Shown piece after piece: positions 1 through 7,824 of a DNA stretch of 64,000 nt. This DNA comes from Pseudothauera hydrothermalis (GTDB lineage Bacteria > Pseudomonadota > Gammaproteobacteria > Burkholderiales > Rhodocyclaceae), in assembly GCF_003345255.1 (NCBI RefSeq), contig NZ_CP029331.1:1984001-2048000 (forward strand). The letters are read 5' to 3'. The position numbers and the translations under genes are program-made. Below the pieces are notes generated by a model. That model was not told the origin of the DNA and ran no database searches. It was given only the letters and a program-made list of their open reading frames with translations. Each line of letters opens with the position of its first letter. The first letter of the stretch is position 1.

Positions 1-945
1 CCCGAAGTGGCCGAGGTGGCCGCCCGGCTCAACTTTGCCGGGCTGCTCAACAACGGCCGGCGCGACCTGGCGATCATCGGCGAAGGCATCGAGCCGGACA
101 AGGAAGCCCGTCTGGGCACCTATCTGCAGATCACCGCCGGGCGCCAGCTCACCGACCGCGACCGCTTCGGCATCCTGCTCGGCCAGGGCGTGGCCCATTC
201 GCTCAGTGTCAAACCGGGCGATCCGCTCACACTGGTCATGAACACCGCCGACGGCGCGCTCAACACCCTGGATTTCGAGGTGGTGGGCATCTTCCAGAGC
301 TTCTCCAAGGACTTCGACGCGCGCGCGGTGCGCATCCCGCTGGCCGCCGCGCAGGAGCTCATGTACACCCCCGGCGCCAACGTGCTGGTGGCCACCTTGC
401 ACCGCACCGAAGACACCGACACGGCGCTGGCCTCGATCCAAGCCCTGCTCGATTCGACGCAACTTCAGGCGCGCAGCTGGCGTCAGTTGTCGGACTTTTA
501 TGACAAAACCCTGCAACTCTACGATCGACAGTTCGGGGTGTTGCAACTGATCATCCTGTTCATGGTGCTGCTGTCGGTGGCCAACAGCGTCAATATGAGC
601 GCCTTCGAGCGCCTGCCGGAATTCGGCACCATGCAGGCGCTGGGCAACCGTAAGCGCGACGTATTCGGCCTCATCCTCGCCGAGAACCTGCTGCTGGGTC
701 TGATCGGCAGCGCGCTCGGTGTCGTGACCGGTATCACGCTTGCGCTCGGAATTTCGGCCATTGGCATTCCCATGCCCCCGCCACCGAACGCGAACGTCGG
801 CTACACTGCCTTCATACGCATCGTCCCGCTCACGGTGCTGACCGCCTTTCTCATCGGCTTTGCGGCCACGGTCTTGGCTGCGTTGTTTCCGGCGCGCCGG
901 GTGTCGTCAACCCCGGTGGTCGACGCTCTGAGACAGGGCACTTGA
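1..945 (+). CDS. FtsX/MacB-type ABC transporter permease, 3' part
   Basis: The reading frame is open from the first base, so this is the C-terminal ~314 residues of a larger protein whose start lies outside the window. The visible part has a soluble MacB-like periplasmic segment (about residues 1-170), then three membrane helices: one around LQLIILFMVLLSVANSV, one around LLGLIGSALGVVTGITLAL, and a last one before the cytoplasmic PARRVSSTPVVDALR tail. That tail is typical of the FtsX domain of MacB/LolC-like permeases, which move lipoproteins or extruded substrates using a partner ATPase. The ATPase is presumably upstream and not visible. The acyltransferase gene follows after 20 bases, so co-transcription is likely. 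Family assignment is firm; substrate is unknown. Confidence 0.85.
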   Translation, partial: PEVAEVAARLNFAGLLNNGRRDLAIIGEGIEPDKEARLGTYLQITAGRQLTDRDRFGILLGQGVAHSLSVKPGDPLTLVMNTADGALNTLDFEVVGIFQSFSKDFDARAVRIPLAAAQELMYTPGANVLVATLHRTEDTDTALASIQALLDSTQLQARSWRQLSDFYDKTLQLYDRQFGVLQLIILFMVLLSVANSVNMSAFERLPEFGTMQALGNRKRDVFGLILAENLLLGLIGSALGVVTGITLALGISAIGIPMPPPPNANVGYTAFIRIVPLTVLTAFLIGFAATVLAALFPARRVSSTPVVDALRQGT

Positions 946-965
946 GCGGCTTACGGAGCCCCGCC

Positions 966-1763
966 ATGCTGCTCTTCGAACGGTTCAACCTCGGACACGG
1001 TTTCCGCAAATACTTTCGCATCGCGCCAGCGATCGACGAATCCTTGCGCGACCGTGTCTATCGCATCCGCCACGAGGTGTATTGCGAAGAGCTGAAATTC
1101 GAACCCGAACGCCCGGATCGCCGCGAAACCGACGAATACGACGCCCACAGCCTGCATTGCCTGCTGACCACCAATTCGGAGCCCGAGCAACTCGTCGGTT
1201 GCACCCGGGTCATCCTGACCCGTTCAGACCAGCCGGATTATCCGCTGCCCTTCGAGCGCACCTGTGCGGCAAGCATCGACCGGCGCATCGTCGATCCGGC
1301 CCGCCTGCCCCGCGACCGCATTGCCGAAGTGTCGCGCCTGGCGGTGCGCGCCTGCTATCGCCGGCGGCGGGCGGATGGGCGGGAGGCCATGTCCCTTCAC
1401 GACGAGGACTTCGGTCTGCCCGAACGCCCGCGCTTTCCCTACATTCCCATCGGCCTTTATCTGGGCGCGGTGGCACTGGCCGCGCGCAGCGGCATCGATA
1501 CCCTGTTCGTGCTCACCGAGCCGCGCCTGGCCGCACATTTTGCCAAGCTGGGCGTGGAAATCCGTCAGATTGGCGGTGGCGTGGAACACCGCGGCTTGCG
1601 GGTGCCATCGATGATGGATGTACACGGCATCATCAAAAATATGCGCATGATCTTGCGACCGATCTGGCGCGTCATCCGCGACGAAATCGAAATCGGCTAT
1701 GAACGCAACGCGGGCGGCTCACGCCTCACCGACCGGCCGCCCGCTCCCCCCGGGCTGCGCTGA
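966..1763 (+). CDS. PEP-CTERM/exosortase system-associated acyltransferase
   Basis: A 265-residue GNAT-fold protein resembling N-acyl amino acid synthase (FeeM-like) enzymes and the acyltransferase family tied to exosortase systems. The N-terminal region around YRIRHEVYCEELKFEPE is the autoinducer-synthase-like motif shared by these families. A second conserved block reads IAEVSRLAVRACYRRR. The ATG at 966 is chosen because GGAG lies 7 bases upstream; a TTG at 942 would overlap the previous stop but has no clear binding site. Its 3' end overlaps the convergent mrpG gene by 45 bases. The rest of the PEP-CTERM regulatory cluster lies ~20 kb away. The acyl donor and acceptor are unknown. Confidence 0.82.
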   Translation: MLLFERFNLGHGFRKYFRIAPAIDESLRDRVYRIRHEVYCEELKFEPERPDRRETDEYDAHSLHCLLTTNSEPEQLVGCTRVILTRSDQPDYPLPFERTCAASIDRRIVDPARLPRDRIAEVSRLAVRACYRRRRADGREAMSLHDEDFGLPERPRFPYIPIGLYLGAVALAARSGIDTLFVLTEPRLAAHFAKLGVEIRQIGGGVEHRGLRVPSMMDVHGIIKNMRMILRPIWRVIRDEIEIGYERNAGGSRLTDRPPAPPGLR

Positions 1764-2159
1764 ATCGGCCGCGCAAGACGCATCGTCGGACTTTTGCCGC
1801 GCGCCCGGGCACGGGTCGCCCGCCCCGCCATGCTCAGCCGCCAGTGCGTCGCCCAGCGGCCCCACGCGCGGCAGCACGCCCACCCGGTGCGCAACACGCG
1901 ACACTGCATGCGCCGCCAAGGGCGCAGTGGCCAACACCACGGCCAAGGCAAAAACTGCCTCCAAGGCCGCTTCCCCACTGGTGGCCGCAGCCACGCCCGC
2001 CAAAATCAGCGCAGCCCCCAACGCGCCGGCCTTGCTGGCAGAGTGCATGCGGCTGTAGCAATCTGGCAGACGCAGCACGCCGATTGCGCCCACCAAACCC
2101 AACAACGCGCCGCCTACGATCAGCAGCGCAGCCAGCCAAGCGGCGATCGATGCACTCAT
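1719..2159 (-). CDS. mrpG: Mrp-type Na+/H+ antiporter subunit G
   Basis: Small membrane subunit (146 residues) of the multisubunit Mrp/Mnh/Pha monovalent cation/proton antiporter. It shows three hydrophobic helices and the family block IGVLRLPDCYSRMHSASKAG near residues 27-46, the best conserved segment of MrpG/PhaG. After the third helix it carries a polar tail of ~45 residues that is longer than usual. It is the last gene of the operon; its ATG overlaps the mrpF stop by four bases, implying translational coupling. The tail-encoding 45 bases also encode the end of the convergent acyltransferase gene. Identification is secure from sequence plus gene order. Confidence 0.93.
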   Translation of the reverse strand: MSASIAAWLAALLIVGGALLGLVGAIGVLRLPDCYSRMHSASKAGALGAALILAGVAAATSGEAALEAVFALAVVLATAPLAAHAVSRVAHRVGVLPRVGPLGDALAAEHGGAGDPCPGARQKSDDASCAADSAQPGGSGRPVGEA

Positions 2160-2497
2160 GCGTCACCCTCCCTGCGTTCGCCAGTCGCCAGCGCCCCCGC
2201 GCGACGTTGCGCAGCGGTTTTGCGCGGCGCAAACAGCAATACGAAAGCAGTCGTACCCAAACACGACACCAAGGCCATCACCACCGCCACATCCAGCACT
2301 TCGGACTGTCCGCTGCTCAGTGCCAGCAGGGCTACCGCCGAAATACCCAGCAAAGTCAACGCATCGATCGCTACCACCCGGTCCGGCGCAGTGGGCCCGC
2401 GCAGCAGGCGTAGCGCCACCAGCGCCGCGCTGATGGCCAATAGTGTAAAAGCGAGCGGCAGCACCCAGTGAGCGAGCGCAATTTCCACTTTCATCAT
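2156..2497 (-). CDS. mrpF: Mrp-type Na+/H+ antiporter subunit F
   Basis: A 113-residue protein with three membrane helices and the MrpF hallmark RLLRGPTAPDRVVAIDAL around residues 29-46. MrpF is a small accessory subunit required for assembly of the antiporter complex in the inner membrane. It lies between mrpE and mrpG with four-base stop/start overlaps on both sides, the usual arrangement of mrpEFG. The C-terminal end is basic (APRKTAAQRR), consistent with a cytoplasmic tail. No unusual feature. Confidence 0.93.
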   Translation of the reverse strand: MMKVEIALAHWVLPLAFTLLAISAALVALRLLRGPTAPDRVVAIDALTLLGISAVALLALSSGQSEVLDVAVVMALVSCLGTTAFVLLFAPRKTAAQRRAGALATGERREGDA

Positions 2498-2982
2498 GCC
2501 TCTCCCGAGCCCCTTCCTGCCTCCAACCAGGTCAGCAAACGCGCCTCGATGCGCCGCACGCCTTCTTGCACCTGCGCTGCCGAACCGGCGTCCAGCGCAT
2601 GGATGAAGAGTGTGCGACTCTCCGGCCGGTAAGCCAGCGCCAGGGTGCCCGGCGTCAGCGTGACCAACGCGGCCACGAGCGTCGCCACCCGGTCATCGGC
2701 GCGCGCCAGCTCCACCGGCACCACGGCGGGGCTGATCGCCACCTGGCGCGCCAGCACCCGACGGGCCACGTCCAGGCTGGCTCGGCAGACTTCCAACACG
2801 AACCAGCCGGCAAAACGCAATCCAAGCTCCAGTCTCAGCAGATAGGCCTCGAGGCCGGTCAGCCGCACAGTCAGCTTCAACAACAGATAGACCAGCACAA
2901 AGGCCACTAGCACGCCCATGGGCGACAAGCCGCCAGAGAATGCCGCCAGCCCGGCGGCCAGAAGAATATGCGCACCGAACAT
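2494..2982 (-). CDS. mrpE: Mrp-type Na+/H+ antiporter subunit E
   Basis: A 162-residue MrpE/PhaE protein: N-terminal hydrophobic hairpin (about residues 1-40), then a soluble domain with the conserved FVLEVCRASLDVARRVL segment and LTPGTLAL motif. The ATG at 2982 is chosen because a strong GGGGAGG lies 8 bases upstream inside the end of mrpD; a further in-frame start at 3003 would add seven residues without a binding site. It starts two bases after the mrpD stop region and overlaps mrpF by four bases. MrpE helps stabilise the complex. Confidence 0.92.
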   Translation of the reverse strand: MFGAHILLAAGLAAFSGGLSPMGVLVAFVLVYLLLKLTVRLTGLEAYLLRLELGLRFAGWFVLEVCRASLDVARRVLARQVAISPAVVPVELARADDRVATLVAALVTLTPGTLALAYRPESRTLFIHALDAGSAAQVQEGVRRIEARLLTWLEAGRGSGEA

Positions 2983-2983
2983 A

Positions 2984-4480
2984 TCAAGCCCCTCCCCCGC
3001 CAAGGACCGCGCGGATGTAGCCGGACGGATCGACCAGTTGCGCGGCGGCCGCCTGGGCGTAGTCGAACACCGGGCCGGCTGCCAGACCGAAGATCACGGT
3101 AAGCGCCCCCAACCCGGCCATCACCGCGTAAGTGCGGCGCCGGCCGAGCGGCGCACGCAGACTGGTTTCTCCTGCCGGATGAGCTTTGAGAAAAGCCTCG
3201 TTCCAGATCTTGCTCATCGACAACAGCGTCAGCAAACCGGTGAGCAGCGCCACCGCGGCCGCCCACCACATCTCGGCTTCCAGGCTTGCGCGCACCAGCA
3301 CGAACTTGGCCCAGAAACCGGACAAGGGCGGAATGCCGGCCAAAGACAGCGCCGGGATGGCAAACAGCACAGCCAACCACGGCGCCCGTGCATACAGTCC
3401 GCCCATGGCCGCCAGCCGCTCCGAACCGGTCATCCGCGCGGCCACGCCGCCGACGAAAAACAGGTTGGCTTTCACTACGATGTGGTGGATCACATAGAAC
3501 ACCGCGCCGGCCAGCGCCAGCGGCGTGGCCAGCGCCAGGCCGAGGACCATGTAGCCGACCTGGCTGACGATATGAAAAGACAAAATCCGCCGCACCTCGG
3601 TCTGCGCCGCCGCGCCCAGCACCCCGACCAACATGGTCGCACAGGCAATCCACAGCAGCACCTCGTGCGCCAATCCGGCCTGCGGCCACGCCAGCGTGAC
3701 CAAGCGGATCAGCGCATAAACGCCGACCTTGGTCAGCAGGGCGGCGAACAGCGCCGATACCGGGGTCCAGGCCACGTGGTAGGCGGCCGGCAGCCAGCCG
3801 AACACCGGAAACAGCGCCGCCTTGATCGAAAAAGCCAGCAACATCAAAACCAGGGCGAGGTTGGCCGGCGGCGTCAGAGCGCCGACGGCCGCCTGCTGGG
3901 CCAACCCGGCCATATTGAGCGTGCCGGCAGCGCCGTAGAGCAGGCCGGCCGCCAGCAAGAACAGCAAGGTGGCCAGCAGATTGAGAAACAGATACACCAC
4001 CGTGCCGGACAGGCGCCTGGCGCCTGCGCCGAGTGCGATCAGGGCGAAGGAGCCGATCAGCATCACCTCGAACCACACGTAGAGGTTGAACACATCGCCG
4101 GTGATGAAAGCGCCGCACACCCCGGTGAGCAGACCGTGCACGAAGCAATGAAAATCCTTGCAGCCGGCCGCGTCGCCATCCGCGCGCAGCCCATACACCA
4201 CGGTGGCCAGACCGATCAGCCCGGCGATGGCCACCATGGCCGCGGCCAAGCGATCGATCACCAGGGTAATGCCGTAGGGCGCCGCCCAACCGCCCATCTG
4301 ACCGGCGAGGATCTCCCCGGAAGCGGCCAGTACCACGAGCTCCACACCCACCAAAGTCAACAGCACCGCACCGGCCACGCTCACCGCCGCAGCCAGACGC
4401 TCATGGCGCCGGCGCAGCAACAGACAAGCGACCAGGGTCAGCAGGGGAAGCAGGATGGGCGCGACCAGCAAAAGCTTCAT
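2984..4480 (-). CDS. mrpD: Mrp-type Na+/H+ antiporter subunit D
   Basis: A 498-residue polytopic protein of the NuoN/NuoM-like proton-antiporter family, with about 14 helices. Family landmarks include the FNLYVWFEVMLIGSFAL helix with its buried glutamate (about residue 137), the FSIKAALFPVFGWLPAAYH helix with the key lysine (about residue 219), and the IHHIVVKANLFF helix. MrpD is one of the two large subunits thought to carry ions, together with MrpA. Its start overlaps mrpC by four bases. Distinguished from complex I ND subunits by the operon context with C, E, F and G. Confidence 0.94.
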   Translation of the reverse strand: MKLLLVAPILLPLLTLVACLLLRRRHERLAAAVSVAGAVLLTLVGVELVVLAASGEILAGQMGGWAAPYGITLVIDRLAAAMVAIAGLIGLATVVYGLRADGDAAGCKDFHCFVHGLLTGVCGAFITGDVFNLYVWFEVMLIGSFALIALGAGARRLSGTVVYLFLNLLATLLFLLAAGLLYGAAGTLNMAGLAQQAAVGALTPPANLALVLMLLAFSIKAALFPVFGWLPAAYHVAWTPVSALFAALLTKVGVYALIRLVTLAWPQAGLAHEVLLWIACATMLVGVLGAAAQTEVRRILSFHIVSQVGYMVLGLALATPLALAGAVFYVIHHIVVKANLFFVGGVAARMTGSERLAAMGGLYARAPWLAVLFAIPALSLAGIPPLSGFWAKFVLVRASLEAEMWWAAAVALLTGLLTLLSMSKIWNEAFLKAHPAGETSLRAPLGRRRTYAVMAGLGALTVIFGLAAGPVFDYAQAAAAQLVDPSGYIRAVLGGGGA

Positions 4481-4887
4481 CGCTGCATCTGCCCCCGCCA
4501 GTCGGCCGCACGCCCCGGCCTGTCATCCGCCAGATCGGGTGCCGGCGCCTCCGCCTGAGCGGTGATCCGGTCGGTTTCGGTGCTGCCGTGCTCCGCCCAG
4601 GCGCGCTTGAGTACCGCCAGCGCAAAGGCAAACAGCGCAAAGCCGATGACAATGGCGGTGAGCACCAGCGCCTGCGGCAGTGGATTGGCCGCCCCGGCCG
4701 GAACACCGGCGGGCGACACAAAAGCCGCCGCTTCGCTGCCCAGGCGGCCGGCGGTCATCACCGCCATGTTGATCGCATTGCCCAATACCACCACGCCCAG
4801 CACCACGCGCATCAGATTGCGGTCGAGCAGCATCCATATGCCGATGGCGACCAACACTCCCACGGTCAGTGCCGCAACGATCTCCAT
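4477..4887 (-). CDS. mrpC: Mrp-type Na+/H+ antiporter subunit C
   Basis: A 136-residue NuoK-like subunit with three membrane helices. The second helix region LGNAINMAVMTAG and third-helix segment PLPQALVLTAIVIGFALFAF are typical of MrpC. The C-terminal ~35 residues are polar and less conserved. It begins at the base before the mrpAB stop, so the two genes abut, and it overlaps mrpD by four bases at the other end. Within the complex MrpC packs beside the large antiporter-like subunits. Confidence 0.94.
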   Translation of the reverse strand: MEIVAALTVGVLVAIGIWMLLDRNLMRVVLGVVVLGNAINMAVMTAGRLGSEAAAFVSPAGVPAGAANPLPQALVLTAIVIGFALFAFALAVLKRAWAEHGSTETDRITAQAEAPAPDLADDRPGRAADWRGQMQR

Positions 4888-7611
4888 CTAACCCTCCTCG
4901 CAATCATGCAGACGGAACAACAGATGCACCACAGCGCCGAACACCGTGAAGAACACCCCAATATCGAACAACAGTGGCGTGCCCAAGGGCAGACCACCGG
5001 GAAAGATCCATGCGCCAGTCAGGTAGTTTGTCCCGGCCGCCAGCCCCACCCCGCCGGCCGCCATGGCCAACAACAGACCGCAGGCCGACACCCGCAGCGC
5101 ACTCACGCGCAACAGACGCCGCGCCGCAGCACTGCCCAGTACCAGCACAATCAGGACCACCGCGCAAGCTGCCACCAAGGCGCCGATGAAACCGCCTCCG
5201 GGCAGGTTGTGCCCGCGCCACAGCAGCACCAGTGCCACCAACACCAAAAGCCCCGCCAAAGGTTTCAGCCCTTCGCGCAGCAACGGCGAGTCCAGTTCCA
5301 CCCGCCCGCCTTGGACCGCGGCCTGACGCCGTCTGACCAGCAAGGTACCGGCGGCCGCGCAGGCGAGCGCCACCACCAGAATTTCGCCCAAGGTATCCAG
5401 CGCCCGGAAATCGACCAGGACCACGTTGACCACATTGGCGCCGTGGCCCTGCGGCAGGCTGGCCGCCAACAGCCAGGATGCGATATCCCCCGGAAGCGGC
5501 TGGCTGACAACTACGATCAGCGCCAGACTCACCGCCACCCCGAACAGTACTGCGACCACCGCGTGAAGGCGGCGGGTCAAGGACGAGCGCGATCCAACCA
5601 CCCCGATCGGCGGCAGGCGGCGCAGTACCAACCCAAGAAAGACCACGGTCAAGGTTTCGACCATGAACTGGGTAATGGCTACGTCCGGCGCATTGACGCC
5701 CAAGAAAAACAGCGCCACGCCCAGACCGGACAGGCCGAGCGCGGCCACCAACGCTAGCCGCCCGCGCATCAGCGCCGCCGCGCCCGCACCCAGCACCGCC
5801 AGCAGACAACCGACTGCTGCCGCCGGCGACAGCGACGACGCATGCCATGCCAGGCCGGATCGTCCCAACGCCGGCACGGCCGCAGCCAGCATCACGGCGC
5901 TAGCCGCCAACACCAACAGCACAATGTGCCGGCGCAGCGAGCCGTGCTGAAAACTGGCCGCCGTCGCGCCAGCGAATGTGAACAGGCGCTTGAGCATCCG
6001 ATCCCAAATGAGATCGCCACTGATCCGCCACAGCACACGCAGACGGTTGAGACGGCGGCGCAAACGGTAACGATAAAGATAGCCCAACACCCCGAGCGCG
6101 GTGGTCAGCGCGCTGGCCACAAGCGCCGGCGTGATGCCGCCCCACAGATAAAGATTCACATCCACCGGCCCATGCGACACTGCCTGCACCGCCGCATTGA
6201 CCACCCACACCTCGGGCAGCTTGTTGAACGCACCCAGCAAGAACCCGCCCAAGGCCAGCAACAGAGGCCCCAGCCACATCGGCATACTGACTTCATGCGG
6301 CGGGCGCGGAAAGCGCCCAGGGCGACCCAGGAAAACGCGGATGAACACCAGACCGGCAGCAGTCAGTAACAGCGCGTTGGTGGCGATCATCACCGCCGTG
6401 CTCACCCAGCCCAACGGCCCGAGTTCGATCAGCCCGGAATACTTGAATTCTTTGGCGATGAAACCGAAAAACGGCGGCAAGCCGGCGTTGGAAAACGCCG
6501 CCAGCGCCACTGCTGCACCGGTCAGTGGCATGAAACGGATCAATCCGCCCAAACGTGCGATCTGCCGCGTGCCGGTGGCATGATCCACCGCACCGGCCGC
6601 CATGAACAAGGCACCCTTGTACAGCGAATGCGCCAGCAGATACACCGCAAAAGCCTGCAAGCCATAAGGCGTATTGGTGCCGATCAACATGGTGAGCTGC
6701 CCCAGCACGGTCACCGTGGTGTAGGCCAGCAAACGTTTCAGATCGGTCTGGCGGATGGCCAGCACCGCGCCCAGCACGGCCGTTGCCGCGCCGACCACCA
6801 CCAGCACGCTGCCCCAGCCATCCTCGCCGCCGAATATCGGATTGAGCCGGGCGAGCAGATAGACCCCGGCTTTGACCATGGTGGCCGAGTGCAAATAGGC
6901 CGATACCGGCGTGGGCGCCACCATGGCGTTGGGCAACCACAGGTGAAAGGGCACTTGCGCAGACTTGGTGAAACAACCAAGCAAAATCAGCGCCACGATG
7001 GCCGACGAGGCAGGATGAGCGGCCACGGCTTGAGCCGACAGCGCAGAGAACTGCCAGGCCTCCCCGGCAAGCCCCAAGAGCAGCAAACCGGCCAGCAGCG
7101 CAAGCCCGCCGCCGCCGGTGATCAACAGCGCCTGCAAGCCCGAGCGCCGCGCCTCATCGCGTTCATGCTGAAAGGTGATCAACAGGTAGGAACAGACGCT
7201 GGTCAGCTCCCAGAACACGAACATCGCCACCAGATCGTCGGCCAGCACCAAGCCGAGCATCGAGGCCATGAAACCGAGCAGATAGGCGTAAAAACGGCCA
7301 AGGTGGTGATGATCGGACAGATAAGCTGCGGCATAGAGCACGATCAGCGTACCGATGCCGCTGATCAGCAGGGCGAACAGCAGGGACAAGCCATCCAGAC
7401 GAAAGTTGAGCGCAATGCCCAGCCCCGGCACCCAGGGCAACGATTCAAACAATTGACCGCCGGCGGCAATCGAGGGCATCTGCAAAACGAGCCAGAGAAA
7501 AGCCGCCAACGGCGCCAGCGCCAGCACAAAGCCCGCACGTGCGTCCAGTGCCCGCGACAGCCATGGCGCGAGCACCATCGCCAGCACGATGCCGAGCACC
7601 GCGCTCAGCAC
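4888..7611 (-). CDS. mrpA: Fused Mrp-type Na+/H+ antiporter subunits A and B
   Basis: A 907-residue polytopic protein. The first ~500 residues are a NuoL/MrpA proton-antiporter domain, with the FVFWELTSVCSYLLI helix and the HSATMVKAGVYLLARL helix. A DUF4040-like segment follows, then a C-terminal MrpB domain with its signature RGHNLPGGGFIGAL around residue 790. Many organisms encode A and B separately; the fused form is known as PhaAB-type. The GTG start at 7611 is supported by GGGAGG seven bases upstream. It leads the mrp(AB)CDEFG operon, which exports Na+ or K+ in exchange for protons and supports pH and salt tolerance. Confidence 0.94.
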   Translation of the reverse strand: MLSAVLGIVLAMVLAPWLSRALDARAGFVLALAPLAAFLWLVLQMPSIAAGGQLFESLPWVPGLGIALNFRLDGLSLLFALLISGIGTLIVLYAAAYLSDHHHLGRFYAYLLGFMASMLGLVLADDLVAMFVFWELTSVCSYLLITFQHERDEARRSGLQALLITGGGGLALLAGLLLLGLAGEAWQFSALSAQAVAAHPASSAIVALILLGCFTKSAQVPFHLWLPNAMVAPTPVSAYLHSATMVKAGVYLLARLNPIFGGEDGWGSVLVVVGAATAVLGAVLAIRQTDLKRLLAYTTVTVLGQLTMLIGTNTPYGLQAFAVYLLAHSLYKGALFMAAGAVDHATGTRQIARLGGLIRFMPLTGAAVALAAFSNAGLPPFFGFIAKEFKYSGLIELGPLGWVSTAVMIATNALLLTAAGLVFIRVFLGRPGRFPRPPHEVSMPMWLGPLLLALGGFLLGAFNKLPEVWVVNAAVQAVSHGPVDVNLYLWGGITPALVASALTTALGVLGYLYRYRLRRRLNRLRVLWRISGDLIWDRMLKRLFTFAGATAASFQHGSLRRHIVLLVLAASAVMLAAAVPALGRSGLAWHASSLSPAAAVGCLLAVLGAGAAALMRGRLALVAALGLSGLGVALFFLGVNAPDVAITQFMVETLTVVFLGLVLRRLPPIGVVGSRSSLTRRLHAVVAVLFGVAVSLALIVVVSQPLPGDIASWLLAASLPQGHGANVVNVVLVDFRALDTLGEILVVALACAAAGTLLVRRRQAAVQGGRVELDSPLLREGLKPLAGLLVLVALVLLWRGHNLPGGGFIGALVAACAVVLIVLVLGSAAARRLLRVSALRVSACGLLLAMAAGGVGLAAGTNYLTGAWIFPGGLPLGTPLLFDIGVFFTVFGAVVHLLFRLHDCEEG

Positions 7612-7772
7612 GGCGACGCCTCCCGCAATGTCCTGACAAACATACTACCTCCCCGAACGGACCGGGATGCTGCCCGCATCCAAGCCTTTTCCAGTATCGT
7701 GTGTTGCAGACTGTGAGCAGACAGACCCCTGCACCGACATGCCGGTTCCCGCAACCGTGCGGATGCGCGCGC

Positions 7773-7799
7773 AAAAAGGCCCGCGCACGGCGGGCCTTT
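7773..7799 (-). terminator. Intrinsic terminator of prpE
   Basis: A 10-base-pair perfect inverted repeat (7775-7784 with 7790-7799, five-base loop) made of AAAGGCCCGC and its complement. On the minus strand it continues into a run of five T. It lies 25 bases past the prpE stop codon, in the right orientation for a rho-independent terminator. It separates prpE from the downstream mrp promoter region (7612-7772), in which I see no gene. Confidence 0.85.
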
Positions 7800-7824
7800 G
7801 GACTTGCTCGACGACCGGGGAGAA

